Under the pieces are notes generated by a model. The model did no database searches. It had not been told where the DNA came from and saw only the letters and a list, made by a program, of their open reading frames with translations. 64,000 bases of DNA, from contig JAIRQO010000009.1 of NCBI GenBank assembly GCA_031256435.1, positions 1-64,000 on the forward strand. Direction: 5' to 3'. The translations under genes were made by a program, and so were the position numbers. This DNA is from Cellulomonadaceae bacterium (lineage in GTDB: Bacteria > Actinomycetota > Actinomycetes > Actinomycetales > Cellulomonadaceae). The number at the start of each line of letters is the position of its first letter. Within the stretch, counting starts at the first letter, position 1. Positions 9,775 through 17,640 of the stretch are shown in pieces.

Positions 9775-10375
9775 ACATCCCCTGTGGCGGGGCAGGAACA
9801 GTAGGGCGCTGCTCTAGGTCAACGATGTATCTGGACACGTTCCGAGTTACGGTTTCCGGACGCTGAGCTTGGGCAAGGCGATACAGCATGGAGTATCGCT
9901 CCTGCTTGGTGAGGGCCTCGAATGCCTGGGCTGCGCGCGGACTGGCTTCCAGTGCCGCAGTCAACTCCTCGGGGACGTCAATATTCGACGATCCACCGTA
10001 GGCACGGTCCCAGCGTCCGTCGGCGTGGGCGGCGTCCACCTCGGCGCGCCCGCGAGGGCGCAGGCGTCTTTGTGCGTCCAACCGCGCAATGTGCTCCGTA
10101 TTCCGTAGCGACCACACAGACCTTGCTCGTCGGGGAGTGAAACGACGGAAGGTGGACACGTCATCACGGCGCTTGGTTTGACCGTCAATCCATCCGGAAC
10201 ACAAGGCTTCGTCGAGCGCCTCATCATAGGTGAGCGTTGTGGGGCCGTTGGCTCCCTTACGCGCCAACACGAGCCACACCCCGGGGGATTCACTCTCGTG
10301 GGCGTCGAGCCACGCACGCCACGCCGCCGCATCAGCAACAACAAGTTCAGGAAGAGGATCAACAGCCATCGGCAT
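9746..10375 (-). CDS. YdeI/OmpD-associated family protein
   Basis: A 209-residue cytoplasmic protein of the YdeI (bacteriocin-protection/OmpD-associated) family. Signatures are WRAWLDAHESESPGVWLVLARKG near the N-terminus, YDEALDEALCSGWIDGQ, FTPRRARSVWS and the C-terminal segment FEALTKQERYSMLYRLAQAQRPETVTRN. Biochemical function is not established for the family. The start could be the ATG at 10375 or at 10369; neither has a clear ribosome site. The 3' end overlaps that of the DUF4143 ATPase, so the two genes terminate convergently inside one another. Confidence 0.85.
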   Translation of the reverse strand: MPMAVDPLPELVVADAAAWRAWLDAHESESPGVWLVLARKGANGPTTLTYDEALDEALCSGWIDGQTKRRDDVSTFRRFTPRRARSVWSLRNTEHIARLDAQRRLRPRGRAEVDAAHADGRWDRAYGGSSNIDVPEELTAALEASPRAAQAFEALTKQERYSMLYRLAQAQRPETVTRNVSRYIVDLEQRPTVPAPPQGMFKDPEERGE

Positions 10376-10494
10376 CAGCCTACATGAGCGCCGCGAAGCG
10401 TTTTCACACCGCAGATACCCAGCACCAGGCCACCGACGAAAAGTTTATACTTGATTATACTTAGTAATACATTGACCATCGGCTGCGGCCCTCC

Positions 10495-11127
10495 TTAGCG
10501 GTGGCCGTGCATCCAGATGGTGATGTCTACTACGCGGAGTGGGGAGACTGTGACGCCGGTGGCGGCGAGGACCTCGGCAGACAGTGCGGCGAGCGCCTTG
10601 CGGTTGTCATACACGTCATCCGAGAGGGCGTCCAGCATGCCGGGCCAGGCTCGGGCAGGGACGCGCTCGCCCGTCACCAACCTGTAGAGGTCAATGGAAT
10701 TGCGGTCCACCAAGGGAATCAGGCCGGGCCGCTTGCGGTGCAACACCTTGGACAGGACGGACAGCGTGGGTCCGCCGGGCCAGGCGGTCACGAGACGTTC
10801 CAGGTGGTCCAGCATCTCATCGGGCGCATCGGCGAGAGTGGCATCCAGCGGAATGGGGGCGAGCCACGCGGCTACGTCTGCAGCATGTTCGACGAAAAAC
10901 TGGCGGTCCCTGGGGCCCATGTTGGGGTTGAGGACCTGCGCGGCCAACACGTCCACCTCGCTCAGCACCAGCGGGTCCGTCACCAAAGCGTCGTAATACT
11001 CCAGCTCGTGATACTCCCCGCCAGCGCCGCCGGACCAGGCCATGCCGCAGAAGCGACGAACAAGGTCACCCGCGTCAGGAAAGGGGCGTCCGGCAAGCGT
11101 GATGCCGGGCCCCAAGCGTGCGGTCAT
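10495..11127 (-). CDS. DUF6308-like protein
   Basis: A 210-residue soluble protein. It looks like the actinobacterial DUF6308 family on the basis of length and the motif VLHRKRPGLIPLVDRNSIDLY (about residues 130-150). The family assignment is from memory and moderate. The ATG at 11127 follows GAGGAGG with good spacing. Function is unknown. The RPxLIPLxD motif is also seen, in looser form, in the protein at 58616. The gene stands alone; the next genes are divergent or distant. Confidence 0.6.
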   Translation of the reverse strand: MTARLGPGITLAGRPFPDAGDLVRRFCGMAWSGGAGGEYHELEYYDALVTDPLVLSEVDVLAAQVLNPNMGPRDRQFFVEHAADVAAWLAPIPLDATLADAPDEMLDHLERLVTAWPGGPTLSVLSKVLHRKRPGLIPLVDRNSIDLYRLVTGERVPARAWPGMLDALSDDVYDNRKALAALSAEVLAATGVTVSPLRVVDITIWMHGHR

Positions 11128-11582
11128 GTGTTCCTCCTCGTGTGGACCCCCGTCCGGGAGTTCCCTTCACCCCTAGTGTAGCGCAAAGCAATTCAGCGAC
11201 GCTTCATTGTGAATCCGTGGCCACTGGCTTGATCGCCATGCCGGGAGGGCGTATTCTTGTAACTGCTGGGCGCCTCAGAACATGAGAGCCGCAGACCGAA
11301 CGGTGCGAATCGTCGCACATACCCTTAACACACCGAACTGGTGATGACCCATGTCATCATCGCGGTGTTCATCACCGAGAGCAGCGATGGACTGTACGTC
11401 GATGCACTCAAGGCATAGCGGACTCCCCCATCCCGCTTGACTGCTCATCCTGTCATCCTGCTTGATTGGCCATCCCGCTTGATTGGCCATCCCCGGCGGG
11501 TTTCCCATGCCCGCTTTCCATCCATCACTACCCACATCACCCACTAGCGCTCCTGGAAGGGAGGCTGAGAAAAGGACACCGA
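11128..11582. repeat. Intergenic stretch with 17-bp tandem repeats
   Basis: No convincing gene is visible. Units near 17 bp of the form CATCC(C/T)GCTTGA(T/C)TGGC occur at 11429-11445, 11454-11470 and 11471-11487, with a partial unit from 11488. An 8-base partial unit separates the first two. The units end about 80 bases before the sirtuin start, so they lie in its probable promoter or leader. The period is not a multiple of three and the six-frame products are low quality, so the repeat is probably non-coding. Confidence 0.6.
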
Positions 11583-12374
11583 ATGACTCACACCCATGCA
11601 GAGCCGCCCACATCCTCGTCCCTCGCAGACGTTCTGCGGTTCATGAAGCGTGGAGTGTTCTTTGGAGGCGCCGGCGTATCCACGGAATCCGGCATTGCGG
11701 ATTTCCGCTCCGAGGACACGCAAGATATTGCCGAGGAGTTGTTTGGGTTCCCTCCCGAGGTCATTCTCTCCATCGAGTTTGCGCGGTACAACCCGGTGAC
11801 GTTCCACCGATATTTTCGCGAGCATTTGGTGGACCGTGACGCCAGGCCCAACGCCGCCCACAAGGCTCTCTCCTTGCTCGAGTATCGGGGAACGCTTGCG
11901 GCCGTGGTCACGCAGAATATTGATGGTTTGCACCAGCAGGCTGGCTCCCGCACCGTTCTGGAACTGCACGGCTCGGTGTGGCGGCACTACTGCGTGGACT
12001 GCAATGCACGGTACACGCTGGATTGGACCATGAATCCGGTGAACTGCCGCGCCCCAGAACGGGTGGTCCCCACGTGTCCGGCAGTCATTGGCACCACGGT
12101 GTGTGGCGGCTGGGTGAGGCCGGACGTGGTCCTCTACGGCGAGCCGTTGCCCTCCACCATCGTCGCCGCAGCAGCCGAAGCCATTCGTACCGCTGACGTG
12201 ATGATAGTGGGCGGAACATCGCTAGTGGTGCAACCGGCCGCGGGGCTCCTCGGTTATTTCCGAGGCCACACCCGCGCCATCATCAACTTCGACGAAACGG
12301 CCTTTGACGCGCAAGCCGATCTGGTCATCCACGCCCCCATCGGCAAAACCCTCGCCGCCGCCCTTGCCCCCTGA
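11583..12374 (+). CDS. Sir2-family NAD-dependent protein deacylase
   Basis: A 263-residue sirtuin that removes acyl groups from lysine, consuming NAD+. It has GAGVSTESGIADFRS (29-43) for NAD binding, TQNIDGLH (110-117), the catalytic His in ELHGS (His129) and a zinc module using Cys137, Cys140, Cys165 and Cys174. Length is typical. The start at 11583 follows AAAAGGA; a longer frame upstream is poor coding sequence. It is followed 55 bases later by the coiled-coil gene at 12430, so it could head that gene group, but the gap leaves this open. Some sirtuins act on ADP-ribosylated targets, which is notable because an ADP-ribosylglycohydrolase lies 3 kb downstream. Confidence 0.93.
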   Translation: MTHTHAEPPTSSSLADVLRFMKRGVFFGGAGVSTESGIADFRSEDTQDIAEELFGFPPEVILSIEFARYNPVTFHRYFREHLVDRDARPNAAHKALSLLEYRGTLAAVVTQNIDGLHQQAGSRTVLELHGSVWRHYCVDCNARYTLDWTMNPVNCRAPERVVPTCPAVIGTTVCGGWVRPDVVLYGEPLPSTIVAAAAEAIRTADVMIVGGTSLVVQPAAGLLGYFRGHTRAIINFDETAFDAQADLVIHAPIGKTLAAALAP

Positions 12375-12429
12375 ACACCCCCTGCCCACCCCATTGCCCA
12401 CCACCCGCCTACCCCGAAGGAGTCCATCC

Positions 12430-13626
12430 ATGACCGCAACCACACCCACCATCGAATCTCCCGCCGCTGCTGCCTCCGCCGTTGAGGCCACTGCCTCCAC
12501 TGAGCCTGCTGCGGAGGCCCCCTCCGTTGAAACCACCACCGTGAGGCCACAGATCGTTTCTGTGGGGGTGGCGGAGGAAGCCAACCTCGAGGACATCCTG
12601 TGCGTCTCCTGGCGCAATCACAAGGCTAGCTCTCATCGCGGCAGTCCCTTTGTCCGGCTCTATTTCATCAAGGACAACGCGGTGTGCCAAGCCACCGCCA
12701 AAGAATACATTGACAGGCAAGACCTGTTTTTCATGCTCAGGCCTTTGGGGATTCGCCCTGGTGATACTAGGTCCCTGCAAAGGAACATTACGGGCCTCAA
12801 GGACCGAGACGTAGAGTGCACAGAGAATGGAACGCTGACAATCACCCACGCCGGTCAGCGCTGGCGTATCAATGACAACTGGCTTCGCCTCAGCGCCGGG
12901 GACATCCGCAAGCTTCGCGAGCTGCGCGGGGAAGAACTCCAGCCTCTCGAAGCCTCGGAGGGTGGCGATGAGACCTCCCAGACCGCCGAGTCACCCAAGC
13001 AGGTGGAGCCTTCTGAATTGGTTCATGCTCTCCGAGCGGTCCGCAGGGAACTCAAAGCCACCAAAGAAACCAACCGGGACCTGCGCACTCAACTCGATCG
13101 GCTTGCTGGTGTTGAGCGTGGACAAAGAACGGCGCACGCGGCGAGCCTGAAGAACAACCACGCGGTGATTCAGAAACTCCTGACGCTTTTAGCAGGACCG
13201 GTAGATCCTGATGAATCCGCAACCGACGAGCAAGGCGAGAAAAGTAACGCCTCTAACTCCGGTGACCAGATTCGGCGCTCACGGAGTGATGCGAGTACGG
13301 ACACGCAGCGTCCCGTACCTGTCAAGGGAACCGATATTGCAGCAGAACTCGTCAATGCCGGCATCCGACTAGAAGCTCGCCGTCACTATTGGTGCCCTGG
13401 AAAGGTGTGCTCCTGCGGCGCGTACTCCAAGCTCAACGTTCCAGTCATGGCCATGAACATTTGGATGGACAAGCACCGCACCGAGGCTCTCGCCGACCTC
13501 ATGGAACGCGTCAGGAAGGTTCCCACCGTCCCGAAGCGGGCCCTCGTGCTCGGCAAGCGTGGGGGACGCATCACCATGACGTCCGTGGAAACCACCCCTG
13601 GAGGAATCACTGAGGAGGATCTCTGA
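12430..13626 (+). CDS. Hypothetical coiled-coil protein, partner of AAA ATPase
   Basis: A 398-residue protein I do not recognise. Residues 1-45 are Ala/Thr/Pro/Glu-rich and likely disordered. A folded core follows (about 50-165, WRNHKASSHRGSPFVRLYF). A predicted coiled coil spans about 195-255 (LRAVRRELKATKETNRDLRTQ). A C-terminal domain has a CPGKVCSCG cluster near 322-330, then MNIWMDKHRTEALADLMERV. The ATG at 12430 follows GAAGGAG. It lies one base before the AAA ATPase gene, so the two are almost certainly co-translated and probably interact. No nuclease, membrane or known DNA-binding motif is visible. Confidence 0.75.
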   Translation: MTATTPTIESPAAAASAVEATASTEPAAEAPSVETTTVRPQIVSVGVAEEANLEDILCVSWRNHKASSHRGSPFVRLYFIKDNAVCQATAKEYIDRQDLFFMLRPLGIRPGDTRSLQRNITGLKDRDVECTENGTLTITHAGQRWRINDNWLRLSAGDIRKLRELRGEELQPLEASEGGDETSQTAESPKQVEPSELVHALRAVRRELKATKETNRDLRTQLDRLAGVERGQRTAHAASLKNNHAVIQKLLTLLAGPVDPDESATDEQGEKSNASNSGDQIRRSRSDASTDTQRPVPVKGTDIAAELVNAGIRLEARRHYWCPGKVCSCGAYSKLNVPVMAMNIWMDKHRTEALADLMERVRKVPTVPKRALVLGKRGGRITMTSVETTPGGITEEDL

Positions 13627-13627
13627 A

Positions 13628-14926
13628 ATGAACAACTACGCCACTCCCGTCTCTGAACGGCCACACACCACTGCCGTGTCCAGTTCCACAGCCACCGTCA
13701 ACGCCACAGCCTCCGTCAGCGCCACGGCGCCATTCGGGATTAAGGCGGAATCCGATATTCGGTTGCCCCCGCACGCAACGCGTGCCGCCTTCAACCAGAT
13801 TGTTGCGGACGGCCAGTACCCTCACCTTGTGGGGAACCGGAAACCCGGAGGCAAGCGGGCCGGCCTTGACAGCCCCATGGCACTGCTCCCCCACGGTGCT
13901 GACGTGGTGAGAACTTCCGCGCACAGCCAGTTGGACTCTGACCACTCCGTGACCGGAACACGCGTGGTCAACGTGCTGGCCAAGGTGCCCCAAGGCTACA
14001 TGTTTGCCGAGGTGGACGAGTTGGGCGTGGAAGTGCGTGGCTGTGGGGGCAACCAGGAGGAGATCTTCGAGGTGGTGGCCACAGCCCTCGGCCGTGCCCC
14101 TGCCCCTCCTGCAAAGGATGTGGGCAACACCGTCCCTATCAAAACCTGGTACTTAACAGGATCCGGTGCGCAGTCTCAACGCTCCCGTATTGAAGTGCCT
14201 CGGTGGGCAGACATTGCCCGGAACTATCCCGTTCCCACGGCGCTGAATCTTGCTGATCTCATGCATGTGGAGCGGCCCCAGAACCAGGGACGGCTCGTTT
14301 TGTGGCATGGCGCACCCGGCACGGGGAAAACCACCGCGATACGAGCCATGGCCCACGCGTGGCAATCCTGGTGTGACATTGCCTACCTTGCCGATCCCGA
14401 GCGCGCCTTTGCAGACACGGGATACATGATGGAACTGTTGTACGAGGCCGGAAAGTTGCGGCCCAAGGAAGGCCCGGCACGGCATCTGCTGATCGTCGCG
14501 GAGGATTCCGACGAGTTCCTACGGGCCGATGCTCGCAGGACCGCCGGAGCCGCGCTAGGGCGTTTGCTCAACCTGGCCGATGGCATCCTGGGTCAGGGCA
14601 GCAACGTGTTGTTCCTGCTCACCACTAACGAGGAGTTGCGGGCCTTACATCCTGCCCTCGTCCGCCCCGGACGAGCTCTGGCCACCGTGGAGTTCCACAG
14701 GTTTGACACGGCAGATGCCAACGAGTGGTTGGCTGACTCCCCTGTTTTGAAGAAGGTCACCGCAGGCGGGGACACTGCAGACGGGGACACTGTGGGGACG
14801 GCCACCGTGGCTCCTCGCGTGACGGCCCCCGCCACCTTGGCTGAACTGTATGAGCAGCTCGGTACGGTGAAACGCATCCAGAGTCCGGAACTCGTGTCCG
14901 CTACGCCCACGGGGATGTACCTGTGA
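13628..14926 (+). CDS. AAA family ATPase, DUF5925 type
   Basis: A 432-residue AAA+ ATPase. The N-terminal half (about 60-170) resembles the DUF5925 domain found before AAA modules in actinobacteria; this is recalled from the family, not searched. Walker A is GAPGTGKTT near residue 230, Walker B-like LLIVAEDSDEF near 290, sensor 1 LLTTNE and an arginine-finger region VRPGRALA. The N-terminal 40 residues are Ser/Thr/Ala-rich. It follows the coiled-coil gene by one base. The family's role is unknown; the neighbours suggest a remodelling ATPase acting on a partner protein. The C-terminal 60 residues contain a degenerate Thr/Gly/Asp repeat. Confidence 0.85.
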   Translation: MNNYATPVSERPHTTAVSSSTATVNATASVSATAPFGIKAESDIRLPPHATRAAFNQIVADGQYPHLVGNRKPGGKRAGLDSPMALLPHGADVVRTSAHSQLDSDHSVTGTRVVNVLAKVPQGYMFAEVDELGVEVRGCGGNQEEIFEVVATALGRAPAPPAKDVGNTVPIKTWYLTGSGAQSQRSRIEVPRWADIARNYPVPTALNLADLMHVERPQNQGRLVLWHGAPGTGKTTAIRAMAHAWQSWCDIAYLADPERAFADTGYMMELLYEAGKLRPKEGPARHLLIVAEDSDEFLRADARRTAGAALGRLLNLADGILGQGSNVLFLLTTNEELRALHPALVRPGRALATVEFHRFDTADANEWLADSPVLKKVTAGGDTADGDTVGTATVAPRVTAPATLAELYEQLGTVKRIQSPELVSATPTGMYL

Positions 14927-14995
14927 GGACCCGTCCGGCCTGTTCATCGTCGTCGAATCATCAACCTCCCCACCACAACCACCACACCCACCCCT

Positions 14996-15016
14996 GGCAT
15001 TCCATCCGGGAATGCC
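14996..15016 (+). promoter_or_regulatory. Hairpin before the 48-residue gene
   Basis: GGCATTCC (14996-15003) pairs with GGAATGCC (15009-15016) around a 5-base loop. There is no T-run after it, so it is not a classic terminator. It lies just before the CAAGGAG ribosome site of the small gene and could affect message stability or partial termination after the AAA gene. Confidence 0.5.
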
Positions 15017-15036
15017 ACAACCCCAAGGAGAACACC

Positions 15037-15183
15037 ATGTTTGGTATCAAGAAGAATGACGATGTTCGGTTCTACTGCGGCATCACCGGCCACCAGTACA
15101 ACGGGAGCAGCCCCGTTGGCGCGTGGGAGCGTGCGTGGATCTGTGTCAAGTGTGGTGACGTCAAGGACAAACTCTGGAACTAG
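15037..15183 (+). CDS. Small zinc-knuckle protein
   Basis: A 48-residue protein with one CxxC pair near the end (WICVKCGDVKD) and one further Cys and His in the middle (YCGITGHQY), so Cys/His/Cys/Cys could hold one zinc. It starts at an ATG seven bases after AAGGAG. A longer reading frame upstream is low quality. The pattern resembles short DUF-type zinc proteins found beside phage or accessory genes, but I cannot name a family. It sits between the AAA ATPase and the ADP-ribosylglycohydrolase, in the same orientation, and may belong to the same transcript. Confidence 0.7.
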   Translation: MFGIKKNDDVRFYCGITGHQYNGSSPVGAWERAWICVKCGDVKDKLWN

Positions 15184-15333
15184 GGCGTCAGCCACGGTTC
15201 GCTGCCGCTGTTCACTGTCGCTGTGCCGTCATGGCCGGCGGTGGTGGACCGTGACGCCTGGTCATCGTCGCAGAATCATCACTCAGCACAGACACCAACA
15301 GACCACCACACAGAACAACGAATGGAGAAACGC

Positions 15334-16587
15334 ATGGACAACAGCACAGGTGAAAGAGACAAATACGCGGAGATTGAACGGTATGCGGCGCGCGTTCGCG
15401 GATGCATACTTGGTGGAGCCATTGGCGATGCCCTGGGGTGGCCCGTAGAGTTCACCAGCCTCCCAAAAATCCTCGCCCAAACCGGACCCAAAGGCGTGCG
15501 CGGCTACCTACCGATGTACGCAACCAAGGCTGACTATCTGGCCAGCCTTCAGACTGACCTCTCCACCCCCAACGAGGCGAAGCCGGTCAGAAATGTGTAT
15601 GGCCATGTCACCGATGACACGCAGATGACCCTGTTCACCATGGATGGGCTCATCCGGGCTGGTGTGCGCCTGGACAAGGGGATTGGCTTCAACACCAACC
15701 TGATCTCCCTCGCCTACGATCGCTGGCTTGACACTCAGCAGCGGCAGGGACCCAACCCGGACCGGGATGACGTCTACTGGATATCACAGTTGGGTTGGCT
15801 CGATCAGCACCACTGGCTCTATGTCCGGCGTGCCCCCGGGAACACGTGCTTGCGAGCACTGAAACAGGCTCGCAAGGGGAAAGGCGCCGTACCCACGGAG
15901 TGGAACTCGTGGCCAGCGGAGAACAACTCCAAGGGTTGCGGCGGCGTGATGCGGGTGGCCCCCATCGGACTGGTTCCTTATGCCAGTGATCTGCGCTGGG
16001 CGTACGACGAAGGTGCGCGGGCAGCAAGCTACACGCACGGCCACCCCACGGGTCAGGTGGCCTCGGGCGCACTCGCGGCAATCGTCGCAGGGATGGTCCA
16101 TCACGGGCAAGATCTCCCTACCGCCGTGAGCACCACTCTGGAGATCCTAGAAAAGGTGAAGCACCACGAGGAGACCACCGAGGCCATCAAGGCTGCCGTG
16201 GCACTGGCTGATAACCACCGGGGCAAGCCTGAAAGTATTGGCGTCATTGAGAAACTCGGGCAAGGGTGGATAGCCGAAGAGGCTCTTGCCATGGCCCTGT
16301 ACGCAGCGCTCAGGTACCCCGAACCCCATCAGGTTCTGGATGCGCTGAGTGTGGCGGTCACCCACAATGGAGACAGCGACTCCACCGGCGCCATCTGCGG
16401 AAACATCCTCGGCGCGCTCCATGGAGACAGCGCACTGCCTGCCGAGCTCGTCTTCCGCGTGGAGGGACGCGAGACGATGCTGGCCCTCGCGGATGACTTT
16501 ATCTACGAGTTCACCCAGGCTGGGCGGCTTCATGACGGCGGCTCCAAGGCCAACACTGGCTGGGAACAGCGCTATCCGCCGCACTAG
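15334..16587 (+). CDS. ADP-ribosylglycohydrolase (DraG-like) family protein
   Basis: A 417-residue enzyme of the ADP-ribosylglycohydrolase family, which removes ADP-ribose from proteins or small molecules using a two-metal site. Motifs are GAIGDALGWPVEF near the start, DDTQMTLFT (metal binding), GCGGVMRVAPIGL, THGHPTGQVASGALAA and the C-terminal NGDSDSTGAICGNILGALHG (metal binding). All metal ligands appear present. The start at 15334 follows TGGAG; other in-frame starts lie upstream. It is the fifth gene of the same-strand run from 11583 and is followed by the FtsZ-C-like gene. A second family member, shorter, lies at 39660. Confidence 0.93.
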   Translation: MDNSTGERDKYAEIERYAARVRGCILGGAIGDALGWPVEFTSLPKILAQTGPKGVRGYLPMYATKADYLASLQTDLSTPNEAKPVRNVYGHVTDDTQMTLFTMDGLIRAGVRLDKGIGFNTNLISLAYDRWLDTQQRQGPNPDRDDVYWISQLGWLDQHHWLYVRRAPGNTCLRALKQARKGKGAVPTEWNSWPAENNSKGCGGVMRVAPIGLVPYASDLRWAYDEGARAASYTHGHPTGQVASGALAAIVAGMVHHGQDLPTAVSTTLEILEKVKHHEETTEAIKAAVALADNHRGKPESIGVIEKLGQGWIAEEALAMALYAALRYPEPHQVLDALSVAVTHNGDSDSTGAICGNILGALHGDSALPAELVFRVEGRETMLALADDFIYEFTQAGRLHDGGSKANTGWEQRYPPH

Positions 16588-16597
16588 GCGCGTACGG

Positions 16598-16693
16598 CAG
16601 CTTGGCTGTGCGGCGAGCGGGCCGCGCGGCGTACTGGCCGTGCGGCGTACTGGCTGTGCGGCGTTCTGGCCGTGCGGCAATCTGGCTGTACGG
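16598..16693. repeat. Six 16-bp tandem repeats
   Basis: Six contiguous 16-bp units (16598, 16614, 16630, 16646, 16662 and 16678) of the type CGTACTGGC(C/T)GTGCGG; the last part of each unit is conserved as GTGCGG or a one-base variant. They fill most of the 152-bp gap between the ADP-ribosylglycohydrolase stop and the next gene. The period is not divisible by three and there are no open starts, so this is probably a non-coding minisatellite. Confidence 0.85.
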
Positions 16694-16739
16694 CAACTGA
16701 CCCCACAGATCAACTCACCACGCAGAGAAGGAAGAACTG

Positions 16740-17354
16740 ATGACCACTGAGAACACCACAGCACCTCGTCAACTGACCACCCTCCTGGGTTGCGTCACGC
16801 TTGCAGACCTCCTGCAGACGGTGGTCCACCTCAAGAACGCCGGCGTTGCGGTGAAGGGTTCGGCTGACGCTGCGATTGACGCTTCGGTTGACGGTGTGGT
16901 TGGCGCTCCAGACTCCCTCGCTGCGTTTGCCAGTGCGCCCGGGATGTTTGTTGCCACGGCCAGCGCCACAGAGCCGGCCTGCCGCGGGCGCAGTGCCGCT
17001 CAGGCCCTGCTGAACACCCTCGGCGAACGGGATCTCAGCGAGGCTCGCCATGTCATTCTGCACTTTGATGTGACTGCTGACCATGCGCTCCAGGAGTTGT
17101 GGGCCGCCATCGAGGCGATCTGCGCGGCGCTGGCTCCCGAGGCGCACGTCACCTACGCCGTGAACATTGTGGAGCCGAATCTCGTCGAGATGCATCACGG
17201 GTCATACCGTGATGACACTGACAACGAGAACGCGGGCGAAGAGGATGCGAGCGACGAGTCCGTGGGCGGCGACAGTGATGAGGATGAGGATGACTGGGAC
17301 GAGACCCCTGATGCCTCGCAGTCCATGACCATCACCATCCTGATTGCCGAATGA
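16740..17354 (+). CDS. FtsZ C-terminal-domain-like protein lacking the GTPase domain
   Basis: A 204-residue acidic protein. Residues about 60-150 follow the pattern of the FtsZ C-terminal domain: a Gly-x-x-x-x-A-S-A turn (PGMFVATASATEP), then GRSAAQALLNTL, then LSEARHVILHFDV (FtsZ: ..GA.GVLL.I.GG), an amphipathic helix (ALQELWAAIEAICAAL) and PEAHVTYAVNI (FtsZ: PxANIIFGxxID). An acidic insert (155-192) follows, and then SMTITILIAE at the place of the FtsZ strand VRVTVIA. The tubulin-type GTP-binding half, including GGGTG(S/T)G, is absent. The fold similarity is my reading and needs a profile search. Start: ATG 16740 after GAAGGAAG. Confidence 0.55.
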   Translation: MTTENTTAPRQLTTLLGCVTLADLLQTVVHLKNAGVAVKGSADAAIDASVDGVVGAPDSLAAFASAPGMFVATASATEPACRGRSAAQALLNTLGERDLSEARHVILHFDVTADHALQELWAAIEAICAALAPEAHVTYAVNIVEPNLVEMHHGSYRDDTDNENAGEEDASDESVGGDSDEDEDDWDETPDASQSMTITILIAE

Positions 17355-17387
17355 CGTCACCCACAGGCCGCTCTACCTGGACCGCCC

Positions 17388-17522
17388 CGCCCCCAGGTTC
17401 TTGGCAAGCGGAGCGCAGTCGCAGAATCTCGGGTGGTTGAGCCAAGCGCCTCAGCGCCGACGGTCGAAACCCTCTCCGCCTAGCGAGATTCTGCGAGGCC
17501 CTACGGGCCCGCAGAATGACGG
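17388..17522. repeat. Dispersed intergenic repeat, copy 1, with terminal hairpin
   Basis: A compound element: a GTCGCAGAATCTCGGG half, then GGTTGAGCCA, CGACGGTCGAAACCC, and a strong hairpin ATTCTGCG-A-GGCCC / GGGCC-C-GCAGAAT (17488-17517). The same blocks recur at 18808, 21023, 21833, 23973, 24836, 37050, 37978 and 38196. The hairpin could end transcription of the upstream operon, although a T-run is lacking. Confidence 0.75.
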
Positions 17523-17640
17523 TTGGTGACGAGGCCCCACTCAACACTCTGCCGTGGAGTATCGCGCACCCGATGCTGTCTCGACTACATAAGTGGAGGC
17601 CCACAACCACGTGGAGCCCAGACCAAGAAGGAACACGATA

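Noticed and set aside
11275-11613. 112-codon minus-strand gene upstream of the sirtuin
   Set aside because: It is built largely from the 17-bp repeats and lacks a ribosome site or plausible composition.
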